Position numbers and translations under genes: made by a program
The notes under the pieces: model-generated
The model's input: only the letters and a program-made list of their open reading frames with translations
Databases searched by the model: none
Told to the model about the DNA's origin: nothing
Source: Bacteroidales bacterium
GTDB taxonomy: Bacteria > Bacteroidota > Bacteroidia > Bacteroidales > F082
Reading direction: 5' to 3'
Length of the DNA: 36,249 nt
Assembly (NCBI GenBank): GCA_016936505.1
Contig: JAFGXS010000084.1
Coordinates: 1-36,249 of the forward strand
Part shown: positions 16,453-25,092 of the stretch, in pieces
How the letters are laid out: every line of letters begins with the position of its first letter
Position numbering within the stretch: position 1 is the stretch's first letter

Positions 16453-17649
16453 ATGAAGATTATAGTCATCAACAGTGGTAGTTCATCCATTAAATTCCAG
16501 TTGTTTGAAATGCCCTCAAAAGCAATCATTTCAAAGGGTGTTGTAGAAAAAATTGGTTTAAGAGGAAGTGCTATCAAAATTCAAAACCCCGACAAACCGG
16601 AAGCAAAGCTTGAAGGCGAAATTTTAGATCATCAGCAAGGAATTGAATTTTTATTGGGAGTATTGATTGATAAACAGTATGGTTGTATTTCAAGTCTGGA
16701 TGAGATTGATGCTATTGGGCACAGAGTTGTTCACGGCGCCGAAGAATTCAGTGGTAGTGTTGTTATAACAAAAAAAGTTATCGATGCCATGGAACGCACA
16801 TCCGAACTTGCTCCGTTGCACAACCCTCCAAACCTCAAAGGTATATATGCCATGCAGAATCTGTTACCCAACGTTCCGCAGGTAGGTGTTTTTGACACGG
16901 CTTTTCATCAAAGCATGCCTGAACACGTTTTCCTCTATGGCATTCCTTATATTTTATATGAAAAATATAAAATCCGTCGATACGGTTTCCACGGAACCAG
17001 CCACAAATATGTATCCGAAAGAGCCTGTGAAATTCTCGACAGAGAATATTCAGGTCAAAAAATCATTAGCTGCCACTTAGGAAACGGGGCATCAATTGCT
17101 GCCATAAAAGATGGAAAATCTTTTGATACCTCCATGGGGATGACTCCTACTGAAGGATTAATGATGGGAACCCGTACCGGTGATATTGATCCGGGGGCTC
17201 TGCTTTACATTGCAGACAAGGAAAAAACAAGTATTCACTACACCAATACTCTGATCAACAAATTTTCTGGTATGCTTGGGGTTTCCGGTGTTTCTTCAGA
17301 CATGAGAAATATTGAAGAAGCTGCCGAGCAAGGAAATTATCGGGCCGAAGTAGCTCTTGACATGTACGCTTACCGTGTAAAGAAATATATTGGATCCTAC
17401 GCTGCAGGTCTTGGAGGTATTGATATTCTGATATTTACAGGTGGAATTGGGGAAAATGACACACTGATTCGTAAAAAAGTGCTGTCAGAAATGGAATTTC
17501 TGGGTATTGAGGTTGATCCGGAAAAGATGAATATCAGAGGCAAAGAAACCATTATTTCAACAAAAGATTCAAAAGTTATGGTGATGGTTATTCCAACTGA
17601 TGAAGAACTTGTAATAGCCAAAGATACATACCAAATGGTTACTCATTAG
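16453..17649 (+). CDS. ackA: Acetate kinase
   Basis: Makes ATP and acetate from acetyl phosphate. The 398-residue protein has the family landmarks: IVINSGSSSIKFQLF at the start, GHRVVHG, FDTAFH, RYGFHGTSHKYV, CHLGNGASIAAI and TRTGDIDPG. The ATG at 16453 is preceded by AAAGGAAAGAAA, a good ribosome site; upstream ATGs at 16420 and 16438 overlap the previous gene and add residues unlike the family. It ends a likely pta operon, with a hairpin terminator 20 bases after the stop. Confidence 0.96.
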   Translation: MKIIVINSGSSSIKFQLFEMPSKAIISKGVVEKIGLRGSAIKIQNPDKPEAKLEGEILDHQQGIEFLLGVLIDKQYGCISSLDEIDAIGHRVVHGAEEFSGSVVITKKVIDAMERTSELAPLHNPPNLKGIYAMQNLLPNVPQVGVFDTAFHQSMPEHVFLYGIPYILYEKYKIRRYGFHGTSHKYVSERACEILDREYSGQKIISCHLGNGASIAAIKDGKSFDTSMGMTPTEGLMMGTRTGDIDPGALLYIADKEKTSIHYTNTLINKFSGMLGVSGVSSDMRNIEEAAEQGNYRAEVALDMYAYRVKKYIGSYAAGLGGIDILIFTGGIGENDTLIRKKVLSEMEFLGIEVDPEKMNIRGKETIISTKDSKVMVMVIPTDEELVIAKDTYQMVTH

Positions 17650-17670
17650 TATGCGCTATATTTTTAATAA

Positions 17671-17703
17671 AAAAAAGCCTGCTGAAATCAGCAGGCTTTT
17701 TTT
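17671..17703 (+). terminator. Bidirectional terminator between ackA and yebC
   Basis: A GCCTGCTGA/TCAGCAGGC stem is flanked by an A-run and a T-run, so it can stop ackA transcripts on the plus strand and yebC transcripts on the minus strand. It lies midway between the two convergent genes. Confidence 0.9.
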
Positions 17704-17720
17704 GTGTGTTCAATACAAAA

Positions 17721-18464
17721 TTACATTTCAGCCATCAATTCATCTGTTATTTCCAGATTATGAAAAACCTTCTGTACATCATCATCATCTTCAAAAAGAT
17801 CAATGACTTTAATTATTTTTTGCGCATCTTCAAGCTCAAGCGTTTTGGTATCATTGGGAATGCGTTGTAAATCTGCGCTTTCAGGTTCAATACCAAGTTC
17901 CTCAAGCTTTTTCATCATAGTACCAAAATCTTCCATTGAAGTGGTAATTTGAAAGAATCCTTCTTCATCTAATTCAATCTCTTCAGCTCCGGCTTCAATT
18001 AACTCCATTTCAAATTCATCCTGATCAATATCACCTTTGGGAACCATAAAAATTCCTTTTCTATCAAACATAAAGCTCAGCGAACCATTTGTACCTAAAC
18101 TTCCGCCATATTTATTGAAAATAGCACGAATATTTGAAACAGTTCTTTGCAAATTATCTGTTGTGCATTCAACATAAACAGCTATTCCATTTGGGAGATA
18201 ACCCTCATATGTAACCTCAGAGAAATTTGCTCCGTCTTTATCTTTTCCCTTACTAATAGCGCGCTCGATATTATCTTTTGGCATACTTTGCCCTTTGGCA
18301 TTGGCAATGGCCAGCCTCAGCCTCGGGTTTCCATCCGGATCAGCCCCGCTTTCTTTGACAGCAACAGTAATCTCTTTGATCAGTTTTGAAAAAATCTTTG
18401 ACCTCCTGGCATCCAATGCTCCTTTTTTTCTTTTAATGGTCGACCATTTACTATGTCCTGACAT
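17721..18464 (-). CDS. yebC: YebC/PmpR/TACO1-family protein
   Basis: A 247-residue member of the YebC family, described as a transcription regulator or as a helper of translation at difficult proline sequences. The start MSGHSKWSTIKRKKGALDARR is almost invariant in the family, and AIANAKGQSMPKDNIERAI and YEGYLPNGIAVYVECTTDN blocks follow. Length is normal. A possible -7 box (TAATTTTG on the minus strand, 18506-18513) lies 42 bases upstream of the start codon. It faces ackA across a shared terminator. Confidence 0.94.
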   Translation of the reverse strand: MSGHSKWSTIKRKKGALDARRSKIFSKLIKEITVAVKESGADPDGNPRLRLAIANAKGQSMPKDNIERAISKGKDKDGANFSEVTYEGYLPNGIAVYVECTTDNLQRTVSNIRAIFNKYGGSLGTNGSLSFMFDRKGIFMVPKGDIDQDEFEMELIEAGAEEIELDEEGFFQITTSMEDFGTMMKKLEELGIEPESADLQRIPNDTKTLELEDAQKIIKVIDLFEDDDDVQKVFHNLEITDELMAEM

Positions 18465-18505
18465 ATATAGATTGTTTTATTTAAAAAATGCTTAATAATC
18501 GGATA

Positions 18506-18513
18506 CAAAATTA
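18506..18513 (-). promoter_or_regulatory. Candidate -7 box for yebC
   Basis: Reads TAATTTTG on the minus strand, a TAnnTTTG match. A TTTG (18530-18533) lies 16 bases farther on, inside the terminator hairpin of the preceding gene. The spacing is a little short, so support is modest. Confidence 0.4.
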
Positions 18514-18517
18514 AAAA

Positions 18518-18549
18518 AAATCGCTAAGACAAATTTGTCTTAGCGATTT
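18518..18549 (-). terminator. Terminator after the DUF2807 protein
   Basis: A perfect 32-base palindrome with 16-base arms (AAATCGCTAAGACAAA and its complement) followed on the minus strand by a T-run. It lies 41 bases past the stop of the DUF2807 gene and just ahead of yebC. Confidence 0.88.
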
Positions 18550-18590
18550 AGAATCAATCTGATTTATTAATAATATAACTCCTGATCAAA

Positions 18591-20186
18591 CTACCAGTTT
18601 ATCAAGGCTAAACCAACCGACCATTGATGGACATCAGGTCCTTTTCCAACCTGAAACATTGGGGTCAGACCATAACTTGCATAAAGCGATAACAATGGAA
18701 AGCCAATCCTTACAGTTGCATCTATACGAAAAGGGTTGAGATAATAAGAATCTTTATTTTTAATAATACTTCTGTTGTTATTATCCGGAGTTGAGTATAC
18801 ATAGTTGAGATAGTTTCCTGTAGCAGGATCCTGCAAAAAATAAGTATCGTTAGCATCATTGAAGTATATTTTAGTATGGCTTCTGAGTTTAACATTACCA
18901 ATTACTCCGATACTCATAAAAAAGCGTTTCCCTCTCTTATCAGCTCCGTTCTGAACCTCAAACAGCAATGGAAGACTTAAATAAGTTGCCGACAGTTTTG
19001 ACTTTCTCACAGAGGTTTCCTTAATAAAATATCCCTTGAGCTCTTGTTCGCCATTGACCAAAAATGTTGGATTAGAAAAACGGTAATCGTTAAAAGATAA
19101 CCCAAGCCCGGTAACCAAACCAATAGTTTTAGATTGATTGAACGAAATACTTTGTTCCAACAAATTAAGATTAACATTCATTGATTTCTCAAAACGAAGC
19201 GACAGATAACTATTTGACAGCCCGAAATCAGAATTGAACTGCGGATTTACGTAACCATTAAACCCCAGATCAATACCAGACCAGTGGCCTCTAAATTTCT
19301 TTGATTTATCTTTCTTTGTCCATTTAACATTACCCCTATCATCAACTATTAAAACTCTGTTCCCTACATTGATTTTTGTTGAATCCCCATCAACCACCTG
19401 CACATGAAGGGTTCCGATATTAACATTGGTTGTATCATTCATATCAAAGTCACTTCTGACCTTAACAATTTTCATCACCTTATTTTTGGTATCAACATCC
19501 AGATTTTTTCCAGGAAGCGAAACCAGGTTCAGATGGGAAGTGCCTGAAACCTCTTTTTGCACATATTTGCTAACCCTTGCTTTGGCAGTCGACACACCCG
19601 ACCCAACAAACAACAGGCTGTCTACATCCATAGCAACGGCATTTAAACCCGATGCCCCGCTGAGTTCTGCAGACAACAAAGTAGACTTGCCAGCTAAAAT
19701 AGTATGGGCAGCTCCCGAATTATTCACAAAAACCTTAGAATAATTTAAAATCAATTTAGTGTTGGCAGCTCCACTCGCCCTCAAATGAATAATTTCCCCC
19801 TTTATTGGAATAGTGTTTTTTATTGTGCTTGCACCTGAAACTTCCACTTCAGTTATTGGTTGTGACATAGACACATAGAATTTTAACTCTGATGGACTGA
19901 TGTTTTTATAAGAAAATGAAAGAGTGTTGTTTTTAACTTGTGGTTTAATAAACTCCTGTAAATTTTGGTCCGTTTCAACAACTACTGAGTTTTCTCCATT
20001 AACTCCGGTTATCAAAACAATATGATCAATACCACTGGCACTTATTCTTTCAAAGGAAGAAAGAGGGTATTTCATCTTTACAATGTTTTTATCTCCTTTG
20101 ATATTTTTTCTCAACATTTGAGCCGAAAGTGTTGATATACCAGCAATAACAACCAGAAAGGCAAAGGATAGAATAATCTTTTTCAT
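18591..20186 (-). CDS. DUF2807 (GIN) beta-helix with C-terminal outer-membrane barrel
   Basis: A 531-residue exported protein. A signal peptide covers about residues 1-22 (cleavage near SAQ). Residues 40-230 are a DUF2807 'head GIN' region built of repeats: SGA-type turns recur near residues 117, 138, 157, 176, 196 and 214, about 20 residues apart, as in a right-handed beta-helix. A charged stretch (289-298) follows, then a barrel-like region to residue 531, with GLVTGLGLSFNDY and an aromatic WSVGLALINW end. Most DUF2807 proteins I know lack the barrel, so the combination resembles a small surface-display protein. Function is unknown; cell-surface or periplasmic location is likely. Confidence 0.8.
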   Translation of the reverse strand: MKKIILSFAFLVVIAGISTLSAQMLRKNIKGDKNIVKMKYPLSSFERISASGIDHIVLITGVNGENSVVVETDQNLQEFIKPQVKNNTLSFSYKNISPSELKFYVSMSQPITEVEVSGASTIKNTIPIKGEIIHLRASGAANTKLILNYSKVFVNNSGAAHTILAGKSTLLSAELSGASGLNAVAMDVDSLLFVGSGVSTAKARVSKYVQKEVSGTSHLNLVSLPGKNLDVDTKNKVMKIVKVRSDFDMNDTTNVNIGTLHVQVVDGDSTKINVGNRVLIVDDRGNVKWTKKDKSKKFRGHWSGIDLGFNGYVNPQFNSDFGLSNSYLSLRFEKSMNVNLNLLEQSISFNQSKTIGLVTGLGLSFNDYRFSNPTFLVNGEQELKGYFIKETSVRKSKLSATYLSLPLLFEVQNGADKRGKRFFMSIGVIGNVKLRSHTKIYFNDANDTYFLQDPATGNYLNYVYSTPDNNNRSIIKNKDSYYLNPFRIDATVRIGFPLLSLYASYGLTPMFQVGKGPDVHQWSVGLALINW

Positions 20187-20345
20187 AACAAATAATTTTT
20201 TTAATCTAATTCAAAGCCCTTTTTGCAGGCTTTTCTATATAACGAAAACCAATACTTAAAAGTTACAAAGGCAATATTCAACGATTCATCAAAAACTTTA
20301 TCTGTTAAATATTCTGAAAAAAATCTGACTACATATTCTTCTGCC

Positions 20346-20377
20346 TTTCATAACTAGAAACAAAAATGCTACTTTTG
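20346..20377 (+). promoter_or_regulatory. Promoter for relA/spoT homologue
   Basis: TACTTTTG (20370-20377) matches the -7 element, and TTTC (20346-20349) lies about 20 bases upstream as a weak -33 box. The start codon is 18 bases after the -7 box, with AAGGAAA as ribosome site, so the leader is very short. The rest of the 20187-20395 gap holds nothing recognisable. Confidence 0.55.
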
Positions 20378-20395
20378 TGTTAATAAGGAAATTGT

Positions 20396-22609
20396 ATGGA
20401 TCAAAGTGTAGCAATACAGGAAAAAAATGAAATTCTTCGTAAGTACAGGCATCTGATTGAGGTTTGGACTACCCGAAAAACCACCAAAGATCAGTGGGAT
20501 GTTCGTCGTGCTTTTCGTATGGCTGCTGATGCCCATAAAGACATGAGGCGAAAATCAGGAGAACCTTTTATTTTGCACCCGATTGCCGTTGCCACCATAG
20601 CTGCAGAAGAAATCGGCCTTGGCCGGACCTCAATTATTGCAGCTTTACTCCACGACACAGTTGAAGACACTGATATTTCTTTGGATGATGTTGAAAAAAT
20701 GTTTGGAAATAAGGTTGCTAAAATAATTGATGGTCTTACCAAAATAGATGAAATTTCAGACAACAATACTACAGCCCAATCTGCTACACTCAAGAAAATC
20801 ATACTAACCTTATCTGACGATGTAAGGGTTATTTTAATCAAACTAGCAGACAGATTACACAACATGCGAACCATGGGCATTATGGCCAGGGAAAAACAAC
20901 TTCGCATTGCCTCAGAAACACTTTTTATTTATGCTCCCCTGGCTTATCGCCTCGGACTATTTTCCATGAAAAGTGAATTGGAAGATTTATCTTTCAAATA
21001 TTCACAACCTGAAGCTTTTCAGGAGATTTCTCAAAAAATGGATGAAATTCGACAAGAGAAAATTAATTACCTGCTGGCTTTTGTTGAACCCGTTAAAAAG
21101 CTGCTAAAAGAAAAAAATCTTCATGCTGAATTAGAAATTAATGAAAAAACGGCCTATTCGGTTTGGAAAAAAATGTACAGGACAGAACTTCCATTTGAAG
21201 AAATATATAACTCTTTTAGTATTAACATCATAGTAAATAACGGATCGTTAGATGAAAGCCTTCAATGTTGGGCAGTATATTCAGTTGTGGCATCAATTTA
21301 TAAATCTAACAATAAGAAACTTCGCGATTGGATGAGTACGCCAAAAGCAAATGGTTATGAAGCAATTCACACCACGGTAATGGGCCACGAAGGTCACTGG
21401 GTTGATATCCACATTCGCACTAAAAGAATGGATGATATTGCACGGAAAGGTTATGCCGCCTATCTGAAATATAAAGGCGACAGCCTTGAAACTGGCTCGC
21501 TCGACAGATGGTTAAAAAAGACAAAAGAACTTCTGATGGAAAATGATGAGGAAGAGTCCATCAGCTTTGTCAGCGACTTTAAGCAGGAACTATTTTCTGA
21601 CGAGATTTACGTTTTTACTCCAAAAGGAGAAATGGTAACTTTACCCAAAGGAGCAACAGTTCTCGACTTTGCCTATGCCATCCATACCGATCTTGGAAAC
21701 CAGGCCATCGGGGCTAACTTAAACAGAAGATTAGTTTCCATAGATCACAAACTACTCAGCGGTGATCAAATCGAGATTATTACCTCTAAAGTTCAGGAGC
21801 CGACCGATGATTGGTACCATAATGCCGTTACGGCAAGAGCGAAAGCGAAAATAAAATCCGCCCTAAAAAACAAAAGAAAAAGGTTCAAAGCTAAAGGAGA
21901 AGAAAAATTACAAGCAATTTTCGAAAAACTAGGCCTTGAATACAACCAACGAAACCTTCAATTGCTGCAAAAAGACTGTAAAGCCAAAGGGCAAATCGAC
22001 TTCTTTTATTTTCTTGCAACAGATAAAATAGGCATTAATGAGGTCAGGGAAGCCCTGCATATGGAAGATTCCTCTGCCTGGTCCAGAATAAAAAAGTTTT
22101 CCTTTCCCTTTATTTCCAGAACCGGAAAAAAAGAATCGGTTTCAGCTAAAAACAAGTCAGAAAATCTTGCCATTGAAAGCGATGAATATATCGACATGGT
22201 CATTAGCAAATGTTGCAATCCCATTCCCGGCGATGACGTAATGGCTTTGCAAATTCCCGGAGAACCCATACAGGTTCACCGTGTCGATTGTGATGAAGCC
22301 GTCAGACTCATGTCTGTTTATGGCAGAAATATTGTAAAAGGGCGATGGAAACAACCCGAAGGATATACTTATCTGGCTGGCATTCAAATAAAAGCCAGAG
22401 ATATTGTTGGTTTATTAAATAAAATAACCGATCTGATTTCTGTTCAATACCAGCTTAACATGCACAATATCAGCATGACCAATAAAGAAGGCCTGGTAAA
22501 TATCATAATCAAGATATACATTGACAATAAAGAAACCTTGAAAATAATAATTCAGCAACTAAATAAAATTCCAGGCATAATTAAAGCTGATCGTACTACA
22601 AGATTCTAG
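20396..22609 (+). CDS. RelA/SpoT-family (p)ppGpp protein, hydrolase intact, synthetase probably inactive
   Basis: A 737-residue long RSH protein with HD hydrolase (about 35-200), synthetase (about 240-360), TGS (about 400-465) and C-terminal ACT domains (about 660-737). Hydrolase residues are all present: R52, H61, H86-D87, E90-D91, D152 and N156. In the synthetase the metal-binding aspartate is asparagine (N272, in EIYNSF), the arginine of the IRV motif is asparagine (N277), and the catalytic glutamate of VEIQIRT is aspartate (D337, VDIHIRT). The basic GRPK stretch before YS is INEKTA. So it likely degrades (p)ppGpp but does not make it, and a separate synthetase should exist elsewhere in the genome. 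It is followed after 143 bases by a fur-family gene. Confidence 0.85.
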   Translation: MDQSVAIQEKNEILRKYRHLIEVWTTRKTTKDQWDVRRAFRMAADAHKDMRRKSGEPFILHPIAVATIAAEEIGLGRTSIIAALLHDTVEDTDISLDDVEKMFGNKVAKIIDGLTKIDEISDNNTTAQSATLKKIILTLSDDVRVILIKLADRLHNMRTMGIMAREKQLRIASETLFIYAPLAYRLGLFSMKSELEDLSFKYSQPEAFQEISQKMDEIRQEKINYLLAFVEPVKKLLKEKNLHAELEINEKTAYSVWKKMYRTELPFEEIYNSFSINIIVNNGSLDESLQCWAVYSVVASIYKSNNKKLRDWMSTPKANGYEAIHTTVMGHEGHWVDIHIRTKRMDDIARKGYAAYLKYKGDSLETGSLDRWLKKTKELLMENDEEESISFVSDFKQELFSDEIYVFTPKGEMVTLPKGATVLDFAYAIHTDLGNQAIGANLNRRLVSIDHKLLSGDQIEIITSKVQEPTDDWYHNAVTARAKAKIKSALKNKRKRFKAKGEEKLQAIFEKLGLEYNQRNLQLLQKDCKAKGQIDFFYFLATDKIGINEVREALHMEDSSAWSRIKKFSFPFISRTGKKESVSAKNKSENLAIESDEYIDMVISKCCNPIPGDDVMALQIPGEPIQVHRVDCDEAVRLMSVYGRNIVKGRWKQPEGYTYLAGIQIKARDIVGLLNKITDLISVQYQLNMHNISMTNKEGLVNIIIKIYIDNKETLKIIIQQLNKIPGIIKADRTTRF

Positions 22610-22689
22610 TCCGATTTCTAAAATTCCTTAAAAACTGTCAATTTTATACTCTTTTGATATTCTGACATCTGTATACGTTTATATTTTTT

Positions 22690-22718
22690 ATTTATATTTA
22701 AACCACATAAATATAAAT
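22690..22718. promoter_or_regulatory. Inverted repeat ahead of the Fur-family gene
   Basis: ATTTATATTT (22690-22699) and AAATATAAAT (22709-22718) are reverse complements, separated by nine bases. The dyad ends 5 bases before the -7 box and covers the expected -33 region, a good place for autoregulation by the Fur-family product. The AT-rich background makes chance formation possible. Confidence 0.35.
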
Positions 22719-22722
22719 TTTA

Positions 22723-22730
22723 TAAATTTG
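22723..22730 (+). promoter_or_regulatory. Promoter -7 box for fur-family gene
   Basis: TAAATTTG fits TAnnTTTG and lies 22 bases ahead of the start codon at 22753. No clear -33 TTG is visible in the AT-rich sequence before it. Confidence 0.5.
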
Positions 22731-22752
22731 CAGCAAAACTTTATCGTACGGC

Positions 22753-23220
22753 ATGAAACAAGAAAACAAAAAGGATGTTTTTGAATCAGTAAAAAAAGTA
22801 TTTACTGAGTATCTTGAAGCCAGAGGACACAGAAAAACCCCGGAAAGATATACCATCCTGAAAGAAATTTACGCTACTGAAGGTCATTTTGATATTGAAA
22901 CTCTGTATATTAGAATGAAAAACAACAAATATCGTGTAAGTCGTGCTACATTGTACAACACAATTGAATTACTTCTCGATTGTAATTTAGTTACCAAGCA
23001 CCAATTTGGAAATAATTGCGCCCAATTTGAACGTTCATTTAAATACAAACAACACGACCATTTTGTTTGTATGGACGACGGAACTGTTTTAGAATTCTGT
23101 GATCCAAGAATTCAGGAAATCAAACAATCTGTGGAAGAATTATTGGGTGTAGAGGTAGCTTACCATTCACTGACATTTTACGGAAAATGTAAATCCGAAC
23201 CCAAAGAAAAAGCTTCATAA
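22753..23220 (+). CDS. Fur-family metal-responsive transcription regulator
   Basis: A 155-residue Fur-superfamily repressor. The winged helix covers about residues 20-83 ([24 protein letters not shown], then [15 protein letters not shown]), and the metal region has HDH at 101-103. The usual structural zinc pair CxxC is broken: after C106 the sequence reads MDD instead of xxC. C116 (FCDP) and C146 (GKC) are other cysteines. This could mean a changed or missing structural zinc site. Subtype (Fur, Zur, PerR) cannot be called from sequence. It is the first gene after the RelA/SpoT homologue and ends before the purA leader. Confidence 0.85.
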   Translation: MKQENKKDVFESVKKVFTEYLEARGHRKTPERYTILKEIYATEGHFDIETLYIRMKNNKYRVSRATLYNTIELLLDCNLVTKHQFGNNCAQFERSFKYKQHDHFVCMDDGTVLEFCDPRIQEIKQSVEELLGVEVAYHSLTFYGKCKSEPKEKAS

Positions 23221-23240
23221 AAAACAAGTCGCATTTCTTT

Positions 23241-23267
23241 TTTGGAACAAAAGTTCTTGTAACTTTG
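23241..23267 (+). promoter_or_regulatory. Promoter for purA
   Basis: TAACTTTG (23260-23267) matches the -7 consensus and TTTG (23241-23244) can serve as -33 box, 15 bases between them, slightly short. Transcription would start near 23275, just ahead of the hairpin at 23281. Confidence 0.5.
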
Positions 23268-23280
23268 TTCCCTAACGTAT

Positions 23281-23308
23281 AGCCCTGTTAGATTTAACAG
23301 GGCTTTTT
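23281..23308 (+). terminator. Terminator-like hairpin between fur-family gene and purA
   Basis: AGCCCTGTTA and TAACAGGGCT form a ten-base stem with a GATT loop, followed by TTTT. It ends only 10 bases before the purA ATG. It may simply end the fur-family transcript, or it may lie inside the purA leader as an attenuator, because a promoter motif sits just upstream. Confidence 0.7.
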
Positions 23309-23318
23309 AATCGAAAAC

Positions 23319-24608
23319 ATGAAGACAGATGTTTTACTGGGCCTGCAGTGGGGCGATGAAGGCAAAGGAAAAATAGTTGATGTTCTGACCCCTCAATATG
23401 ATATTGTTGCCCGCTTCCAAGGTGGACCTAATGCTGGACACACCATCGAATTTGAAGACAAAAAATTTGTCCTGCATACCATTCCTTCCGGTATTTTTAA
23501 CCCAAAAAGTATCAACATTATTGGTAATGGTGTTTTGGTTGACCCTTTTATCCTCGACAAAGAGTTAAAAAGGCTGAAAACCTCAGGAATGGATGTAACA
23601 AAAAACCTTTTTATTTCCAGAAAAGCACATCTTATTCTCCCCACACATCGTTTGCTGGATACTGTTTATGAGCGGGCCAAAGGAGAAAAGAAAATCGGTT
23701 CCACATTGAAAGGGATTGGTCCGGCTTATACTGACAAAACATCCCGAAACGGAATTCGTGTTGGAGATCTGGAAACAGAGCAGTTTCAGGAAAGCTATTC
23801 AGAGGCACAGAACAGACACTTTAAACTAGCTTCGTTGTATGACAAAAACTATTTGAAGGTAGAAATTGAAGGCTTGCCTTTTGCACAATATGAAGCCTTA
23901 TGGCTTGAAAAACTTCAACTAATTAAGGGTCTCAAAAAAATCGACAGCGAATATTATTTGGCCGAAGCACTGAAAGAAAACAAGAAAATTCTTGCTGAAG
24001 GAGCACAGGGAACTATGCTTGATGTTGACTTTGGCTCTTATCCTTTTGTAACTTCTTCTAACACCACATCTGCAGGCGTTTGCAATGGTCTCGGACTAGC
24101 CCCATCTACAATTGGCAGTATTTTCGGAATTTTTAAAGCTTATTGTACCCGTGTGGGTAGTGGTCCATTTCCCACTGAATTATTTGATGATTCAGGAAAA
24201 GAATTACAGGTTAAAGGAAACGAATTTGGTGCAACAACCGGTCGCCCTAGGCGATGTGGCTGGCTTGACCTCCCGGCATTAAAATATGCCGTTATGATTA
24301 ACGGGGTCACAGAACTAATGATGATGAAAGCAGATGTTTTATCAGGCTTTGATGAAGTGAAGGTTGCAACACATTATATTGTTGACGGAAAAGAAACCAA
24401 TAAAATTCCTTTCAGTTGCAATCAGGTTGTTGTAGAACCGGTTTACCAAACTTTCCCGGGATGGCAGGAAAATTTGACAGAAGTAAAGACGTTTGATGAT
24501 CTTCCTGAAAATTTCAAAAATTACATTCGTTTTATTGAAAGTGAAGTAGGAGTTCCCATAAAACTTGTTTCTGTAGGTCCCGACCGCGAACAAACAATTT
24601 TATTGTAA
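23319..24608 (+). CDS. purA: Adenylosuccinate synthetase
   Basis: Joins IMP and aspartate using GTP, the first committed step to AMP. The 429-residue protein begins with the GTP-binding motif LGLQWGDEGKGKIVD and shows GGPNAGHTI, GSTLKGIGPAYTDK, AEGAQGTMLDVDFGSYPFVTSS-type and GATTGRPRRCGWLDL blocks, all standard for PurA. No residue of note is missing. The start codon has no strong ribosome site, as is common in this phylum. A CYTH gene follows after two bases, so the two are probably co-transcribed. Confidence 0.97.
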   Translation: MKTDVLLGLQWGDEGKGKIVDVLTPQYDIVARFQGGPNAGHTIEFEDKKFVLHTIPSGIFNPKSINIIGNGVLVDPFILDKELKRLKTSGMDVTKNLFISRKAHLILPTHRLLDTVYERAKGEKKIGSTLKGIGPAYTDKTSRNGIRVGDLETEQFQESYSEAQNRHFKLASLYDKNYLKVEIEGLPFAQYEALWLEKLQLIKGLKKIDSEYYLAEALKENKKILAEGAQGTMLDVDFGSYPFVTSSNTTSAGVCNGLGLAPSTIGSIFGIFKAYCTRVGSGPFPTELFDDSGKELQVKGNEFGATTGRPRRCGWLDLPALKYAVMINGVTELMMMKADVLSGFDEVKVATHYIVDGKETNKIPFSCNQVVVEPVYQTFPGWQENLTEVKTFDDLPENFKNYIRFIESEVGVPIKLVSVGPDREQTILL

Positions 24609-24610
24609 TT

Positions 24611-25087
24611 ATGGCTTTCGAAATTGAAAGAAAATTTCTTGTCAAGGGGAACTTTAATAATGAAGTAAGCCGGATTATTGAAATCTACCAGGGTTATCTT
24701 TCATCCATTCCTGAGAGGACAGTTCGCATCCGGATATGGGATAATAAGGGATTTATTACTATTAAAGGCAAAAGCAATGCTTCAGGAGCTAAAAGATTTG
24801 AATGGGAAAAGGAGATTTCCGTTGAAGAAGCTCGTGAATTATTACCTCTCTGCGAACCAGGAATAATCCACAAAACCCGACACATCATTCCCATAGAAAA
24901 TAATATGAAATTTGAGATTGATGTTTTTTACGATGAAAACCAGGGTCTGATTTTAGCAGAAATTGAACTGCCGGAAGAAAATACTTCTTTCAACAAACCC
25001 TCCTGGTTGGGAAAAGAAGTCACAGGTAATCCCCATTATTACAATGGTTATCTATCAAAAAATCCCTATAGAACCTGGAAAATTTAA
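24611..25087 (+). CDS. CYTH-domain phosphohydrolase-like protein
   Basis: A 158-residue CYTH-superfamily protein, the group that holds class IV adenylate cyclase, thiamine triphosphatase and inorganic triphosphatase. The defining ExExK motif is EIERK at residues 4-8, and later basic and acidic strand ends (TVRIRIWDNKGFITIKG, FEIDVFYDENQGLILAEIEL) line the usual tunnel. Simple bacterial members are often inorganic triphosphatases; substrate is not decidable here. It begins two bases after purA and ends five bases from the convergent lipoprotein gene. Confidence 0.86.
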   Translation: MAFEIERKFLVKGNFNNEVSRIIEIYQGYLSSIPERTVRIRIWDNKGFITIKGKSNASGAKRFEWEKEISVEEARELLPLCEPGIIHKTRHIIPIENNMKFEIDVFYDENQGLILAEIELPEENTSFNKPSWLGKEVTGNPHYYNGYLSKNPYRTWKI

Positions 25088-25092
25088 AACAA

